Made by a program: the position numbers and the translations under genes. The notes beneath the pieces were generated by a model. It did not search any database. It saw nothing but the letters and a program-made list of their open reading frames with translations, and had not been told where the DNA came from. Below are positions 27,548 to 36,397 of a stretch of 64,000 bases of DNA, piece after piece. Numbering within the stretch: the stretch's first letter is position 1; the number at the start of each line of letters is the position of its first letter. The stretch spans positions 124,001 through 188,000 of the forward strand of contig NZ_JAPDDR010000005.1 of the NCBI RefSeq assembly GCF_025950095.1. The letters are read 5' to 3'. This stretch comes from Luteolibacter rhizosphaerae (lineage in GTDB: Bacteria > Verrucomicrobiota > Verrucomicrobiia > Verrucomicrobiales > Akkermansiaceae).

Positions 27548-28630
27548 ATGGCGAAGGTGCTGGTGGGACTCTCCGGCGGAGTGGATAGCTCCGCTGCGGC
27601 GGCCCTATTGATTGAACAGGGCCACGAGGTGGCGGGAGCCTTCATGAAGAACTGGATCAACGCTGAGGGCCTGCCCGGCGACTGCCCGTGGGAGACGGAT
27701 CTCGAGGATGCGCTGGCCGTCGCGCGGAAACTTGGGATCGAGTTCCGGGTGGTCGACCTGATCGACCAATACAAGGAGCGCATCGTCGATTACCTCGTGG
27801 AAGGATACCGCCAAGGCATCACGCCGAATCCGGACGTGTGGTGCAACCGCGAGATGAAGTTTGGTGTCTTCCTGGACTACGCGCTGGAGCAGGGCTTCGA
27901 AGCCGTGGCCACGGGACATTATGCGCGGAAAAGGACTCTCTCCGACGGACATGCGGCGATTCTCCGCGGTGCCGATCCAAACAAGGATCAGAGCTACTTC
28001 CTCGCGCTAATGACCGCCTTCCAAGCGGATCATGCGATGTTTCCGGCGGGCGAGTTGCTCAAGCCGGAAGTTCGGGAGGTGGCGAAGCGCTTCGACCTGC
28101 CGACGGCGGCCAAGAAGGACAGTCAAGGGATCTGCTTCATCGGGGATATCAAGATGAGCGATTTCATCAGCCACTACATTCCCGATAATCCGGGTGAGAT
28201 CGTGGACCTGAGTGGCCGGGTGATGGGAACTCACCGCGGGCTGCATCTCTACACCCTCGGCCAGCGCAAGGGCCATGGTGTGGCTTCCCCGCGTGAAGGC
28301 ATGGCCTACGTGGTCGTCGGAAAGGATCTGGAGAAGAACCGTTTGGTGGTCGGTTGGGACGAGAGCGAGACGCCCGGGCTCTATGCCAGCGAGTGCATCA
28401 TCGGGAATGTCTCGACACCCGGAGTCCACTTCGACGCACCGCGGCGCTTGGAAGCGCAACCTCGCTACCGGGCCAAGGCGGAACGGGCTGAGATCACACC
28501 GCTGGAAGAAGGGAAACTGCACCTGCGCTTCCGGACACCGCAGCGCGCGGTGGCCGTCGGTCAGATCTGCGCCTTTTACGATGGCGGTCGCCTGCTCGGT
28601 GGCGGAGTCTTCGAGTCGGTCGAAGCCTAG
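27548..28630 (+). CDS. mnmA: tRNA-specific 2-thiouridylase
   Basis: A 360-residue enzyme that puts sulfur on U34 of tRNA Lys/Glu/Gln. PP-loop GLSGGVDSS at residue ~8, NPDVWCNREMKFG with the first catalytic Cys near 98, ATGHYAR, DQSYFLALM, and GICFIG with the second catalytic Cys near 195. The C-terminal beta-barrel includes LGQRKGHGV. ATG 27548 is chosen from the MAKVLVGLSGG start; the frame is open upstream but that part runs against the divergent reductase gene. FMKNWINAEG lacks the more usual MRN/KNW-D pattern but this region varies. Confidence 0.96.
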   Translation: MAKVLVGLSGGVDSSAAAALLIEQGHEVAGAFMKNWINAEGLPGDCPWETDLEDALAVARKLGIEFRVVDLIDQYKERIVDYLVEGYRQGITPNPDVWCNREMKFGVFLDYALEQGFEAVATGHYARKRTLSDGHAAILRGADPNKDQSYFLALMTAFQADHAMFPAGELLKPEVREVAKRFDLPTAAKKDSQGICFIGDIKMSDFISHYIPDNPGEIVDLSGRVMGTHRGLHLYTLGQRKGHGVASPREGMAYVVVGKDLEKNRLVVGWDESETPGLYASECIIGNVSTPGVHFDAPRRLEAQPRYRAKAERAEITPLEEGKLHLRFRTPQRAVAVGQICAFYDGGRLLGGGVFESVEA

Positions 28631-28962
28631 CCATCAGTACAAGAGAAACCGCTGTGCCGTCCTAGGCTTTGTGAGCCACGTTCCAGTTGCTCAACAAGTG
28701 GGAGTGCCGGTTCTGTTAAGCCGTCCTAAAAAGGCATGGCTGTAGTTACGAACTCGGTTTTTTCTCCCCGTTTTAATACATCGGTCCGGGCACGCTGCCT
28801 TAGCGGACGCACACAGCAGTCGGGGGAGATTGTATGCCTGCAGCCGTTGCTGGCAATGCATTTCAGAGCGACCAATGGTAATTTGATCCCGCAGAATCAG
28901 CGGTCCTTTCTTGCTTTTCTGGAAAGCCGCCAGTGGCAAGGACTTGGGTGCGGAGGAAGTGC
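28631..28962. other. 332-bp intergenic stretch, no gene recognised
   Basis: Between mnmA and the convergent hypothetical gene at 28963. It is less GC-rich than its surroundings (for example TTTTTTCTCCCCGTTTTAATAC near 28760). The 9-mer GCCGTCCTA occurs twice about 65 bp apart (near 28657 and 28721). No tRNA cloverleaf, strong terminator hairpin or convincing ORF was seen. Confidence 0.5.
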
Positions 28963-29460
28963 CTAGAAGGTAAGTTGCAAAACCCCGAAGCGCTCCTTGG
29001 AAATCTTGCCGAGCCAGTGCTTGAGGGTTTCATGCGTCTCGCGCAGGAGCACCGCATGCTCCTTCGGTGACTGAGCACCATGCTGGTCGGCGAAGCTCTC
29101 CAAGGCCTTGCCGTCGGGAGGATTGGATTCCAAGAAGCCTGCCACACGCTCGGCCATCCGGCCGGGGATGGCGTAGTAGTTGGCGTCGATCGCCGCCGCG
29201 GCGAAGTCGGTTTGGATCGGCTCCGCGCCTTCGAGGAAGGTGAAGAGGTAGTCGATCATGATGAACCCGGAGTAGGGGAATTCGATCCGCTCTTCCGCAG
29301 CTTCGTCGAGATACTCCCAGAGAAAGCGCTCGCCGGTCACGACTTCCTTGGTTCGGAAAAACCCCCGCTTGTAGGTGATCGTCTTCTCGTTCCGCTTCGC
29401 TTCCTCAAACTCGTTCCGGGCGGATTCCCGCATGAGATAGAAAGTAGCGATGCTGGACAT
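28963..29460 (-). CDS. Hypothetical cytoplasmic protein
   Basis: A 165-residue protein that I do not recognise. I take the ATG at 29460 (MSSIATFYLMRES); an open frame reaches 29607, but the extra part is Arg-rich and low in similarity to coding sequence. The protein is mixed charged and hydrophobic with no signal peptide or membrane helix. Aromatic-rich stretches FLWEYLDEAAEERIEFPYS and FIMIDYLFTFLEG, and the C-terminal HETLKHWLGKISKERFG helix, suggest an alpha/beta globular fold. Such size and layout are seen in DUF1877/immunity-type proteins, but I cannot support a family. Divergent from the ClC gene across about 340 bp. Confidence 0.6.
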   Translation of the reverse strand: MSSIATFYLMRESARNEFEEAKRNEKTITYKRGFFRTKEVVTGERFLWEYLDEAAEERIEFPYSGFIMIDYLFTFLEGAEPIQTDFAAAAIDANYYAIPGRMAERVAGFLESNPPDGKALESFADQHGAQSPKEHAVLLRETHETLKHWLGKISKERFGVLQLTF

Positions 29461-29799
29461 GGCTGGACGATTTCCGTGACAGGCCGGGGTAGCCGCACCG
29501 TGCCGACGCCTCCCACGTAGTGCGATCATCAGATCGGAACGGCGTTTCCGGGGGAGAAAGACGGTCGAGGTGCCGGAGGCAACCGGCCTTTTCAACGCTT
29601 TCATCATGGCCTTCCGCGTCCCCCCTGCGTCAAGCCGAGATAGCAGAATCGCGACGATGATCTAACATTGTGTAAAGGAATTGTAAGAAATTCGGACCTT
29701 TCATCCTGAATCTCTGCAGCTCTCCGTGAGCAAGGCAGCGCCTTGACGATAGCGGCTCCGGTCTGTTGCCTTCTCCCTGCGGAGTGACCGCCACCGCGG
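29461..29799. other. Divergent intergenic region upstream of the ClC gene
   Basis: 339 bp between a minus-strand hypothetical gene and the plus-strand ClC channel gene, so promoters for both must lie here. An AT-richer patch around 29660-29690 (ACATTGTGTAAAGGAATTG and following) is the best promoter candidate, but I do not see a clear -35/-10 pair. No RNA gene seen. Confidence 0.4.
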
Positions 29800-31074
29800 A
29801 TGAACACGGATCAAGAAAGCATCGGGCGGCAGGTTTCTGCCCCGAAGCTCATCGCCCTTACTCTTTCGGGTAGCATCTTGATCGGTGTGGCTTGTGCCGG
29901 ATTTCTCTGGAGCCTTGAAGCCGTGACCAAGCTGCGTTTCGGGCATCCGTGGTTGCTCTTCCTCCTACCCTTGGCCGGGGTGGCAGTGGCATGGCTTTAC
30001 CAGCGCCATGGCGGGGAATCGGAAGGCGGGAACAATCTGATACTCGACCGGATCCACGACCCGGGCGGTGGTGTTCCTCGGCGGATGGCACCCTTGGTGT
30101 TGTTCGGCACTCTGGCCACCCATCTCTGCGGCGGTTCTGCCGGGAGGGAGGGCACGGCAGTCCAGATGGGAGGCAGTATTGCGAGCGCGGTTGGGCGGCA
30201 TTGCCGGCTCACACCGGTACAGCTCCAAGCTCTCCTGATGACCGGGGTGGCGGCGGGGTTCGGCGCGGTCTTCGGGACGCCTTTGGCCGGAGCGGTGTTC
30301 GCGGTGGAAGTAGCGGTAGTCGGACGCCCGAAGCTTCATGCACTTCCGCTTTGCCTGCTGGCATCCTATGTGGCGGATTGGTCGTGTAGTGTGGTCGGTG
30401 CGGGGCATACTCACTACCACATCCGGGAAGTGGTGGCAGGTACGGGTTCGACCGCCGGACTGATCTTGTTAGGGAAGCTGCTCTTGGCCTCGCTGGCCTT
30501 CGGACTGATGAGCCGGATCTTCTCGCACGCGTGCCATGCGCTCTCCGCTGCCTTCAAGCGGTGGATCTCCCTGCCGCTGCTGCGGCCCGCAGTCGGCGGC
30601 TTGCTGGTCATCGGTTTGTTTTTTGCAACCGGCACCGCGGACTATCTGGGGCTGGGCGTGTGGTCGCCCGATCCGGGTGCCGTGTCCCTGATGTCTTTCT
30701 TCAACTCAGGGGAAATTCATCCTTGGAGTTGGTGGTGGAAGTTTGTCTTCACCGCCGTGACCGTGAGTTCGGGCTTCAAGGGGGGCGAGGTCACGCCGCT
30801 CTTCTTCATCGGGGCAGCGTTGGGCAATGCCTTGGCGGGCGTGATGGGAGCTCCTCCCGGCTTCTTTTCCGCCATGGGCTTCGTCGCGGTCTTCGCGGGG
30901 GCGAGCAAAACCCCGCTGGCCTGCACCTTGATGGGTATCGAGCTGTTCGGGATGGAGCACGCGCTTCCTCTCGCGATGGCTTGCTTTGTGGCCTTCCTCT
31001 GCAGCGGCCAAGTCGGAATCTACCGCTCGCAGCGCTTCCATTCTCCGCGGATGAGTAGCGGGGCGCCGGATTAG
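29800..31074 (+). CDS. ClC family chloride channel/antiporter
   Basis: A 424-residue inner-membrane protein with about 10-12 hydrophobic segments. The three ClC selectivity motifs are present: GSAGREGTAVQMG near residue 115 (GREGP-like, keeping the gating Glu but with Thr for Pro), GAVFGTPLAGAVFAVEV near 155 (GxFxP-like), and GGEVTPLFFIG near 330 (GGxFxP-like). Bacterial ClC proteins of this kind exchange chloride or fluoride for protons. There are no C-terminal CBS domains. A small membrane protein gene follows after 49 bp on the same strand. Confidence 0.9.
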   Translation: MNTDQESIGRQVSAPKLIALTLSGSILIGVACAGFLWSLEAVTKLRFGHPWLLFLLPLAGVAVAWLYQRHGGESEGGNNLILDRIHDPGGGVPRRMAPLVLFGTLATHLCGGSAGREGTAVQMGGSIASAVGRHCRLTPVQLQALLMTGVAAGFGAVFGTPLAGAVFAVEVAVVGRPKLHALPLCLLASYVADWSCSVVGAGHTHYHIREVVAGTGSTAGLILLGKLLLASLAFGLMSRIFSHACHALSAAFKRWISLPLLRPAVGGLLVIGLFFATGTADYLGLGVWSPDPGAVSLMSFFNSGEIHPWSWWWKFVFTAVTVSSGFKGGEVTPLFFIGAALGNALAGVMGAPPGFFSAMGFVAVFAGASKTPLACTLMGIELFGMEHALPLAMACFVAFLCSGQVGIYRSQRFHSPRMSSGAPD

Positions 31075-31123
31075 GGCTTGCCTCCGACTCTTTTGTTAGG
31101 GTCAGGTGGAACTCCCTTCCTAC

Positions 31124-31426
31124 ATGAAATTCGTTATTCTCGCCTATATCCTCCAAGCGGTTATCGCAGCCATCGCGATCACCGACAAGGCCAAGGCCCC
31201 CGCCTTGTCGTTCACTGACATCGCTCGCGAAGCCCCGGCTTCGGTCTTGGATCCATCCCACTCCGGGAACTGGTTGATGCTCGGACTTTTCGGGGCACTC
31301 GGAATTTTCCGCAGCGTCCTGGAGTTTATGGGGAAGGGCGATCCGATGAAGGGCGCTTGGGGCGTGATCGCTGGGCTGGTCCTTCTGGCTGTTACCTTCA
31401 TGGGTCCCGGGATCATCGGGCGCTGA
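31124..31426 (+). CDS. Small membrane protein of unknown function
   Basis: A 100-residue protein with three predicted membrane helices: ILAYILQAVIAAIAI near 5, NWLMLGLFGALGIFRSVL near 50, and GVIAGLVLLAVTFMGPGII near 80. I start it at ATG 31124; a GTG at 31106 would add six residues. I do not recognise a family. It lies 49 bp after the ClC gene and is probably co-transcribed with it. A strong GC hairpin follows at 31455. Confidence 0.65.
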   Translation: MKFVILAYILQAVIAAIAITDKAKAPALSFTDIAREAPASVLDPSHSGNWLMLGLFGALGIFRSVLEFMGKGDPMKGAWGVIAGLVLLAVTFMGPGIIGR

Positions 31427-31454
31427 AAAATTAGAGACGATCCCCTCAACACGA

Positions 31455-31480
31455 GAGGCGGGCCCAAACGGGACCGCCTC
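31455..31480. terminator. Hairpin between convergent genes
   Basis: GAGGCGG-g-CCC, loop AAAC, GGG-a-CCGCCTC forms a strong stem between the ends of the small membrane protein gene (31426) and the convergent squalene-cyclase-repeat gene (31510). It lacks a good T-run on either strand, so it is a possible bidirectional terminator or RNA-protecting hairpin. Confidence 0.5.
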
Positions 31481-31509
31481 GCGATAAAGAACAAGATCTG
31501 GTCCGCTTC

Positions 31510-32664
31510 TCAGGGTGCGTCCGGAATCGAGTAGTAGAGCTGCTCGAGCGACATCACGCAGTAGGCGGTGACGAGCACGGGATTCGACTCCATCCAGCGA
31601 CCGTTCGCGTTTGCCCACGAACCGTCCTCGCGTTGCTTCTTGAGGATGGCTCCGGCCAGATCCGTGCGCCAGTCGGCTTCCTTGCCGTCGGCAAGCTGCA
31701 GCTTGTCGATGCCGGCGGCGGAGAGCGCCTTCGACATGGTCTGGTAGTAGTAGTAGAGGCCCTCGGCACCCATGCCCGGATTCTCTTCCAGCGTGTAGTT
31801 CTTGCCGAGCCACTCCTTGACCGTCTTCACCCGCGGATCATCCGGGCCGAGCTTGGCGTAGATCAGCGAGAGCAGGCCCGCGTAGGAGATGGAACCGTAG
31901 GAGCGCAGGGCCACGCGGCCGTCCGGCAGCGTTTCCTCACCGGCCTTGGTTTCGCCGGGGCCGTAGATGAAGCCGCCCTTGTTCTTCTCGTCATCCGAGG
32001 CGTAGGGCTGGTCATTGGTTTCGGTGAGGTTCTGGCAACGGGACAGGAAGGTAACGGCGGCATCCCAGTCGAGATCCGGCTGGTTGCCGTGCTTGCCGTC
32101 TTCGATCACCTTGCGGGAAAGCGCGATTGCCTCGATGGCGAGGTAGGTGTTCGACATGTCCGAGCGGTCGTTCTTCGAGCCGTAGCCGATGCCGCCGTCG
32201 TTCTTGTTGTCGGTCTCCTTCTTTTGGCCGATGTCCCACTGCTGGTCGATCAGGTGCTTGCGACCTTTCACGATCATCGGCTCGTAGCGCTCCTTCTCGG
32301 CCCCGGTGAGCGCGGTCACGGCGGTGGCAGTGTTGTAAACGCTCAGGCCCTTGTTATAGATGCCGCCATCATCCTTCTGTTGGGCGATCAACCATTCAAA
32401 GCCCTTCGCAATGTGCGGCGGCAGGTCGGCCTTGCGATCCACGGCGGGGTCGCGGACGGCGGCGGTGAGCGCCAGCGCGGTGAAGGCGGGAAGTTCGGCA
32501 TTGTCCCAGTGTCCGTCCTCCTTTTGCTGCTTGGCCAGCCAGGCATTTCCCCGGGCGATGGCGGCCTTCATCTCGACTTGGAGCGAGAGGTAGCGGTTCT
32601 TCGAGTCCTGCGCTTGGGCGAGGACCATGGTGGAGGCTAGTGCGACACAGATGGCGGTCTTCAT
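31510..32664 (-). CDS. Secreted prenyltransferase/squalene-oxidase repeat protein
   Basis: A 384-residue protein with a signal peptide (AICVALASTMVLAQAQ). The mature part is an alpha-toroid of QW-like repeats: WLAKQQKEDGHWDN near 40, WLIAQQKDDGGIYNKG near 92, NDGGIGYGSKNDRSD near 150, ILKKQREDGSWANANG near 345. No DxDD motif of squalene-hopene cyclases is present, and export also argues against a terpene cyclase; a binding or scaffold toroid is more likely. The ATG at 32664 overlaps the YdjY gene stop (ATGA), so the pair is translationally coupled. A longer frame to 32889 is rejected because it lies inside that gene. Confidence 0.85.
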   Translation of the reverse strand: MKTAICVALASTMVLAQAQDSKNRYLSLQVEMKAAIARGNAWLAKQQKEDGHWDNAELPAFTALALTAAVRDPAVDRKADLPPHIAKGFEWLIAQQKDDGGIYNKGLSVYNTATAVTALTGAEKERYEPMIVKGRKHLIDQQWDIGQKKETDNKNDGGIGYGSKNDRSDMSNTYLAIEAIALSRKVIEDGKHGNQPDLDWDAAVTFLSRCQNLTETNDQPYASDDEKNKGGFIYGPGETKAGEETLPDGRVALRSYGSISYAGLLSLIYAKLGPDDPRVKTVKEWLGKNYTLEENPGMGAEGLYYYYQTMSKALSAAGIDKLQLADGKEADWRTDLAGAILKKQREDGSWANANGRWMESNPVLVTAYCVMSLEQLYYSIPDAP

Positions 32665-33434
32665 GGTTTTTCGGCTGCTGCTGCTTTCTTGAAGGGAGAG
32701 ATGATGACGCTGACTTTTGTTCCCTCGGGGGGAACGCGCTTCGGGAAGGGGAACCAGACTTCGTCCGATTTGTTGTCCTTGCCTGAATAGTTGATGAGCG
32801 AGGCGTTGGTGATGAAGATCGCGGCGATATCGCCCGTGGACTGGGCGAGGAAGCTCCCCGAGTAGAACATCGAACCACCGTAGACCCACGGGTCCGCAGG
32901 CATGGATTCACCGGTGGTGCCGTGCGAGATCCACTCGTGCAGTTTAGCCGTGCGGGTCTTGCCTTCTTCCTGCCATTCCACGGCGATATCGATGCGCGCA
33001 GCGTCCTTCACGTCCTGCGGAACCTGAGGGAAGCGGTTTGAAAGGCTGCCGTCTTCCTCAAAGGCGGCGTAGAACTCCGGCGAGGCCTTGTAGCGCAGGA
33101 GCTTGAAGGCCAGATTCAGTTCGGTGGCGGAGATGTTTGTGACCAGGAGCGCCTCATGCACTTTCCCGTTCTGGTGAACGATGGCGTATTCGAGGATCTC
33201 GCCGTCCCGCATGTTGACCGAGGCAGGAAAGCGGATCTCGCGGGTCTTGCGATTGAAGATGATCTCGCCGACTTGAAGTCGCTCGGCATCGAGTTCCTTC
33301 ACCGCGGGCTCGGCCTCTTCGACTTTTTGGTCCGGGGTGGGGAGCGTCTTGGGCTCTACAGGCGCGCGTTCGGCCTCCGGCTCGGCATGGAGCAGGCCGA
33401 CGGCGGCTAGAAAAAGGAGGAAACCTCGTCGCAT
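32661..33434 (-). CDS. Secreted YdjY-domain protein
   Basis: A 257-residue secreted protein. Signal peptide MRRGFLLFLAAVGLLHAEP. After an acidic/proline linker (about 22-50), the YdjY-like domain begins with LQVGEIIFNRKTREIRFPA and continues with ILEYAIVHQNGKVHEALL, a pattern typical of the family; function is unknown. It forms a two-gene, ATGA-coupled unit with the alpha-toroid protein downstream, suggesting that the two products work together in the periplasm or at the surface. Confidence 0.82.
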   Translation of the reverse strand: MRRGFLLFLAAVGLLHAEPEAERAPVEPKTLPTPDQKVEEAEPAVKELDAERLQVGEIIFNRKTREIRFPASVNMRDGEILEYAIVHQNGKVHEALLVTNISATELNLAFKLLRYKASPEFYAAFEEDGSLSNRFPQVPQDVKDAARIDIAVEWQEEGKTRTAKLHEWISHGTTGESMPADPWVYGGSMFYSGSFLAQSTGDIAAIFITNASLINYSGKDNKSDEVWFPFPKRVPPEGTKVSVIISPFKKAAAAEKP

Positions 33435-33477
33435 GCGGTAGAGTCTCCCACCGGAAACGGACAGGTCCAGCGTTGTC

Positions 33478-34410
33478 TTAGGGATGATTTCCCGGAAGCA
33501 GCGATTTTCCGAACTCCGACCAGCACAGCCGCGTGATCTTGGTTTCCAACGCCATCGATGGACTCTCTCCCTCGCTCAACGGTAGCGGTGGCGTGAAGTC
33601 GCGGGTCGCGGCGAGCTGGGAAGTAATCAGCTTGTAGGCTCCCGAGAGAATCTCCCGCCGCAGTTGATCCGGCTCCGCGGGCAGAGGGAAATCCAAGAAG
33701 CCTGTGGAGGCCCCGCCCGGCTCCTCCGCCGTGAGCTGGAGCGAGATCACCGGAGCCTGCTGGCCCTTGCGCTCGGGGCGTTCCACCCGCGGTTCGAATT
33801 TCAAGAGCCCGGAGGAATGCCGGTTCAGCTCGTGGGCGCACTTGGTGAGCACTTCCTCCAAAGCATCGGCCGGGATGCTTGCGGGGACGGTCGCTTCGAT
33901 TACCAGTGCCTTCGCGGCCAAGGGATCGATATTCCACGGTGCCACCACAGGCCGGAGGCGTTGGACTCCCGAAAGCGCGGCTTGGCGCTGGGCATCGTCC
34001 GGACGGCAGACGTCGAGCACCCGCTCCCATGCAAGCAGGGCGCGGGCATTCCCGCCCTGTTCTTCCAGGTGAACGGCAAGAATGATGAAAGCGCTAGGTC
34101 CTTCCGCCGCATGTTCGGCATAGGCATTCAAAGGGGCGGGGGAAGTCGGATCTCCGGGGTTAATTGCCGGAGCCGCACGAATCGGGCTCTCGATCGCAGC
34201 CTTTTCCTTATAGTCCCGGCCGATGGAGAAGAGACGGGATTTTTCCGCCTGGGAGGCCGTGATCCGAGCCCTTGCCCGGGCCAGCGTGGCCTCGCTCGGC
34301 GGCGTCAGGAAATCCATGTGCCGGGTGCCCTGCCACCACGGCAGAGCGATCGCCGCCGCGGAGAGGAGAATGACCACCGGAATCGGAACCCGTTTCACGG
34401 GGCGGAGCAT
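33478..34410 (-). CDS. Anchored protein of unknown function
   Basis: A 310-residue protein with an N-terminal anchor (PVVILLSAAAIALPWW near 10-25). A helical stretch around 90-150 (FIILAVHLEEQGGNARALL, RVLDVCRPDDAQRQAAL) looks TPR-like. The C-terminal half is alpha/beta with no motif that I recognise. I take the ATG at 34410 (MLRPVKRV); a start at 34434 is possible. It lies on the same strand as rplS but is separated from it by the rplS terminator, and 43 bp upstream of the YdjY gene, so it may belong to that unit. Confidence 0.65.
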   Translation of the reverse strand: MLRPVKRVPIPVVILLSAAAIALPWWQGTRHMDFLTPPSEATLARARARITASQAEKSRLFSIGRDYKEKAAIESPIRAAPAINPGDPTSPAPLNAYAEHAAEGPSAFIILAVHLEEQGGNARALLAWERVLDVCRPDDAQRQAALSGVQRLRPVVAPWNIDPLAAKALVIEATVPASIPADALEEVLTKCAHELNRHSSGLLKFEPRVERPERKGQQAPVISLQLTAEEPGGASTGFLDFPLPAEPDQLRREILSGAYKLITSQLAATRDFTPPLPLSEGESPSMALETKITRLCWSEFGKSLLPGNHP

Positions 34411-34457
34411 TCGCGAATCCCTTGCTGCCGCCAAGATTCAATGCGGGGCCCGGATAC

Positions 34458-34490
34458 GAAAAACGCGCCGCGGCAGATGCCGGGGCGCGT
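34458..34490 (-). terminator. Rho-independent terminator of rplS
   Basis: On the minus strand ACGCGCC (34490-34484) pairs with GGCGCGT (34469-34463) around an inner CGGC/GCCG stem, followed by TTTTT (34462-34458). It stands about 25 bp after the rplS stop codon, though it slightly precedes the start of the anchored protein gene at 34410. Confidence 0.75.
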
Positions 34491-34516
34491 CTCGAAAAAA
34501 ACTCTGGCGGCCGCAA

Positions 34517-34864
34517 TTACTTGTCGGCGCTCTTCACGAGCATGGCCTTCTTGCCAACGCGCTCGCGCAAGTAGTGCAGCTTGGCGCGGCGGACCTTGCC
34601 CTTGCCCACGACCTCGATCTTCGAGATGCGGGGGGAGTGCAGCGGGAACACACGCTCCACACCTTCGCCGTAGGAAATCTTACGGACGGTGAAGGAAGCG
34701 TTCACGCTGGTGCCGCGGCGGGCGATCACGATGCCGGCGAAGATCTGGACGCGCTCCTTGCCGCCTTCAACGACCCGGGTGTGAACCTTCACGGAATCAC
34801 CAACGCGGAAGTCAACGACGTCCGATTTAAGCTGCTCTTGTTCGATCTTCTTGATGATGTCCAT
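34517..34864 (-). CDS. rplS: 50S ribosomal protein L19
   Basis: A 115-residue ribosomal protein at the 30S/50S interface. The sequence [23 protein letters not shown]-type N-terminal half, [27 protein letters not shown] and the basic tail [13 protein letters not shown] are diagnostic. A perfect Shine-Dalgarno AGGAGG (34875-34870) lies 5 bases before the ATG at 34864, stronger than that of most genes in this window. The usual neighbours rpsP, rimM and trmD are not adjacent, so rplS appears as a separate transcription unit with its own terminator. Confidence 0.98.
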   Translation of the reverse strand: MDIIKKIEQEQLKSDVVDFRVGDSVKVHTRVVEGGKERVQIFAGIVIARRGTSVNASFTVRKISYGEGVERVFPLHSPRISKIEVVGKGKVRRAKLHYLRERVGKKAMLVKSADK

Positions 34865-34992
34865 GGCGTCCTCCTTACTTTGGGAAAGTGAATTAATCGC
34901 GCCCGGTGGCGCGAGGGGCGGGAGAACTAGGGGAACGATCCTCCGATTGCAACCGCGAAATTCGCCAAATTTGGGGGAATTTCAAGGAAAGT

Positions 34993-35421
34993 TCAGCCGT
35001 TTCCTTTGATGTGGCCTTCGCGAAAGCTCAGGAGGGCGCTTCCATCCTCTGCACGGCCGGTCACTTGGCGGTAAAAACAGTCGTTCCGGCCGGTGTGGCA
35101 GCAGCCGCCGCCCATCTGCTCCACGTAGACGACAAGCGCATCCTGATCGCAGTCGGTGCGGATCTCCACGACCTTCTGGACTTGTCCGGAGGTCTTGCCC
35201 TTGTGCCAGATTTCCTTGCGGCTACGGGACCAGTAGACGGCCTCGCCGAGCTCCAGAGTGAGGGCTAGGGATTCGGCGTTCATGTAGGCCAGCATGAGCG
35301 GCTCCTTGGTGGCCGCGTCGATGGCCATGGCGGGCACGAGGCCGTCGGCATCGAATTTCGGGGTGAAGACGAGGCCATCTTCGAGCTGCTTCTTGTCGCC
35401 GGGCGGTGGGAATGTGGCCAT
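34993..35421 (-). CDS. hisI: Phosphoribosyl-AMP cyclohydrolase
   Basis: A 142-residue histidine biosynthesis enzyme that opens the adenine ring of PR-AMP. Motifs: [34 protein letters not shown], the metal-binding RTDCDQDAL, and [15 protein letters not shown] with the catalytic Cys residues. I chose ATG 35421 ([11 protein letters not shown]); an open frame upstream to 35529 adds Pro/His-rich codons and would overlap the divergent proB leader. It is the stand-alone form without the HisE pyrophosphohydrolase domain. No other his genes are adjacent. Confidence 0.95.
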   Translation of the reverse strand: MATFPPPGDKKQLEDGLVFTPKFDADGLVPAMAIDAATKEPLMLAYMNAESLALTLELGEAVYWSRSRKEIWHKGKTSGQVQKVVEIRTDCDQDALVVYVEQMGGGCCHTGRNDCFYRQVTGRAEDGSALLSFREGHIKGNG

Positions 35422-35561
35422 GCGCGGGGCTGTAGTGCCGCAAGCCGCCGGGGGCAAGTGCGGGCTTTGTCCCGGGTGGGGAGGGGATGCTAGCGTGTTG
35501 CCACGGTTTGCGGTGGCATCCGGCGTCATTTCCGGCCATAGCCGCGCCCGCTTTTTCCGCC

Positions 35562-36323
35562 ATGGAATCCCTGACCATCATCAAGGCCGGCACCGGCGTT
35601 CTCACCCGCACCAGCGATGGCACCCTCGACGGCGCCTCGCTGGTCCGTCTCGTCACCGCCATCGCCGGGCTTGTGGAAAGCGGCCATCGCTGCCTCTTGG
35701 TCAGCTCCGGTGCGGTGGGCGCCGGGGTCTCCGCTTTCAATCTGGAGGGCTACCCGAACGACCTGACGACCCGCCAGGCCTGCGCCGCGGTCGGGCAGGC
35801 GCGGCTGATGCACACCTACGAGAATCTCTTCCGGAACTTCGATCTGGCGGTGGCGCAGGTGCTTCTGACCGCCTCAGACCTTCAGACCCCGGAGCGCCGC
35901 CAGAACGTCTCGAACACGCTCCAGCGGCTGCTGGCTTCGCCGCGGATCGTGCCGATCATCAACGAGAATGACTCGGTGGCCGTGGAGGAGCTCCGCTTCG
36001 GTGATAATGACATGCTCTCTTCTCAAGTGGCGAAGCTGCTGGGCGCGAAGACTCTGGTGCTGCTGACTTCGGTGGACGGGCTGCTGTCTCCGGAAACCAA
36101 CGAACTGGTGGAGGAAGTGCCGGATGTGGATGCGGTGCTCGGCTTCGCCAAGGACGAGCGCGGGCGCTTCTCGATCGGCGGCATGGCCTCGAAGCTTCAG
36201 GCCGTGAAGAACTCGGTGGATTCCGGAATCACGGTGCATATCGCTCACGGGCGGAAGCCGGAGCGCTTGGGGGCAATTCTCGCGGGCGAGCGTGGCGTCT
36301 CGACCCGCTTCGTGGCGAAGTGA
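35562..36323 (+). CDS. proB: Glutamate 5-kinase (kinase domain only)
   Basis: A 253-residue amino-acid kinase that phosphorylates glutamate in proline synthesis. [10 protein letters not shown] at the N terminus, VSSGAVGAG near 45, [18 protein letters not shown] near 133 and [11 protein letters not shown] near 205 are the ProB signatures. I chose the ATG at 35562 (MESLTIIK). The C-terminal RNA-binding-like PUA domain of many ProB proteins is absent; the protein ends just after the kinase fold. It is followed after 74 bp by proA, the next enzyme, on the same strand. Confidence 0.95.
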   Translation: MESLTIIKAGTGVLTRTSDGTLDGASLVRLVTAIAGLVESGHRCLLVSSGAVGAGVSAFNLEGYPNDLTTRQACAAVGQARLMHTYENLFRNFDLAVAQVLLTASDLQTPERRQNVSNTLQRLLASPRIVPIINENDSVAVEELRFGDNDMLSSQVAKLLGAKTLVLLTSVDGLLSPETNELVEEVPDVDAVLGFAKDERGRFSIGGMASKLQAVKNSVDSGITVHIAHGRKPERLGAILAGERGVSTRFVAK

Positions 36324-36397
36324 CCGGGTGATCGGCCTTTGCCATCTTCGGAAATCGTGCCATGGGTGGTGTCCCGTTTGCTTTCGACTGATTGACC

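Noticed and set aside
28631-29799. tRNA or small RNA genes in the intergenic stretches around 28.7 and 29.6 kb
   Set aside because: No cloverleaf arms, TTCGA-type loop or CCA end found. Some regulatory RNA cannot be excluded by eye.
31510-32664. Terpene cyclase (hopanoid synthesis)
   Set aside because: The repeats match, but there is a signal peptide, no DxDD motif, and the protein is far shorter than squalene-hopene cyclases (about 630 residues).
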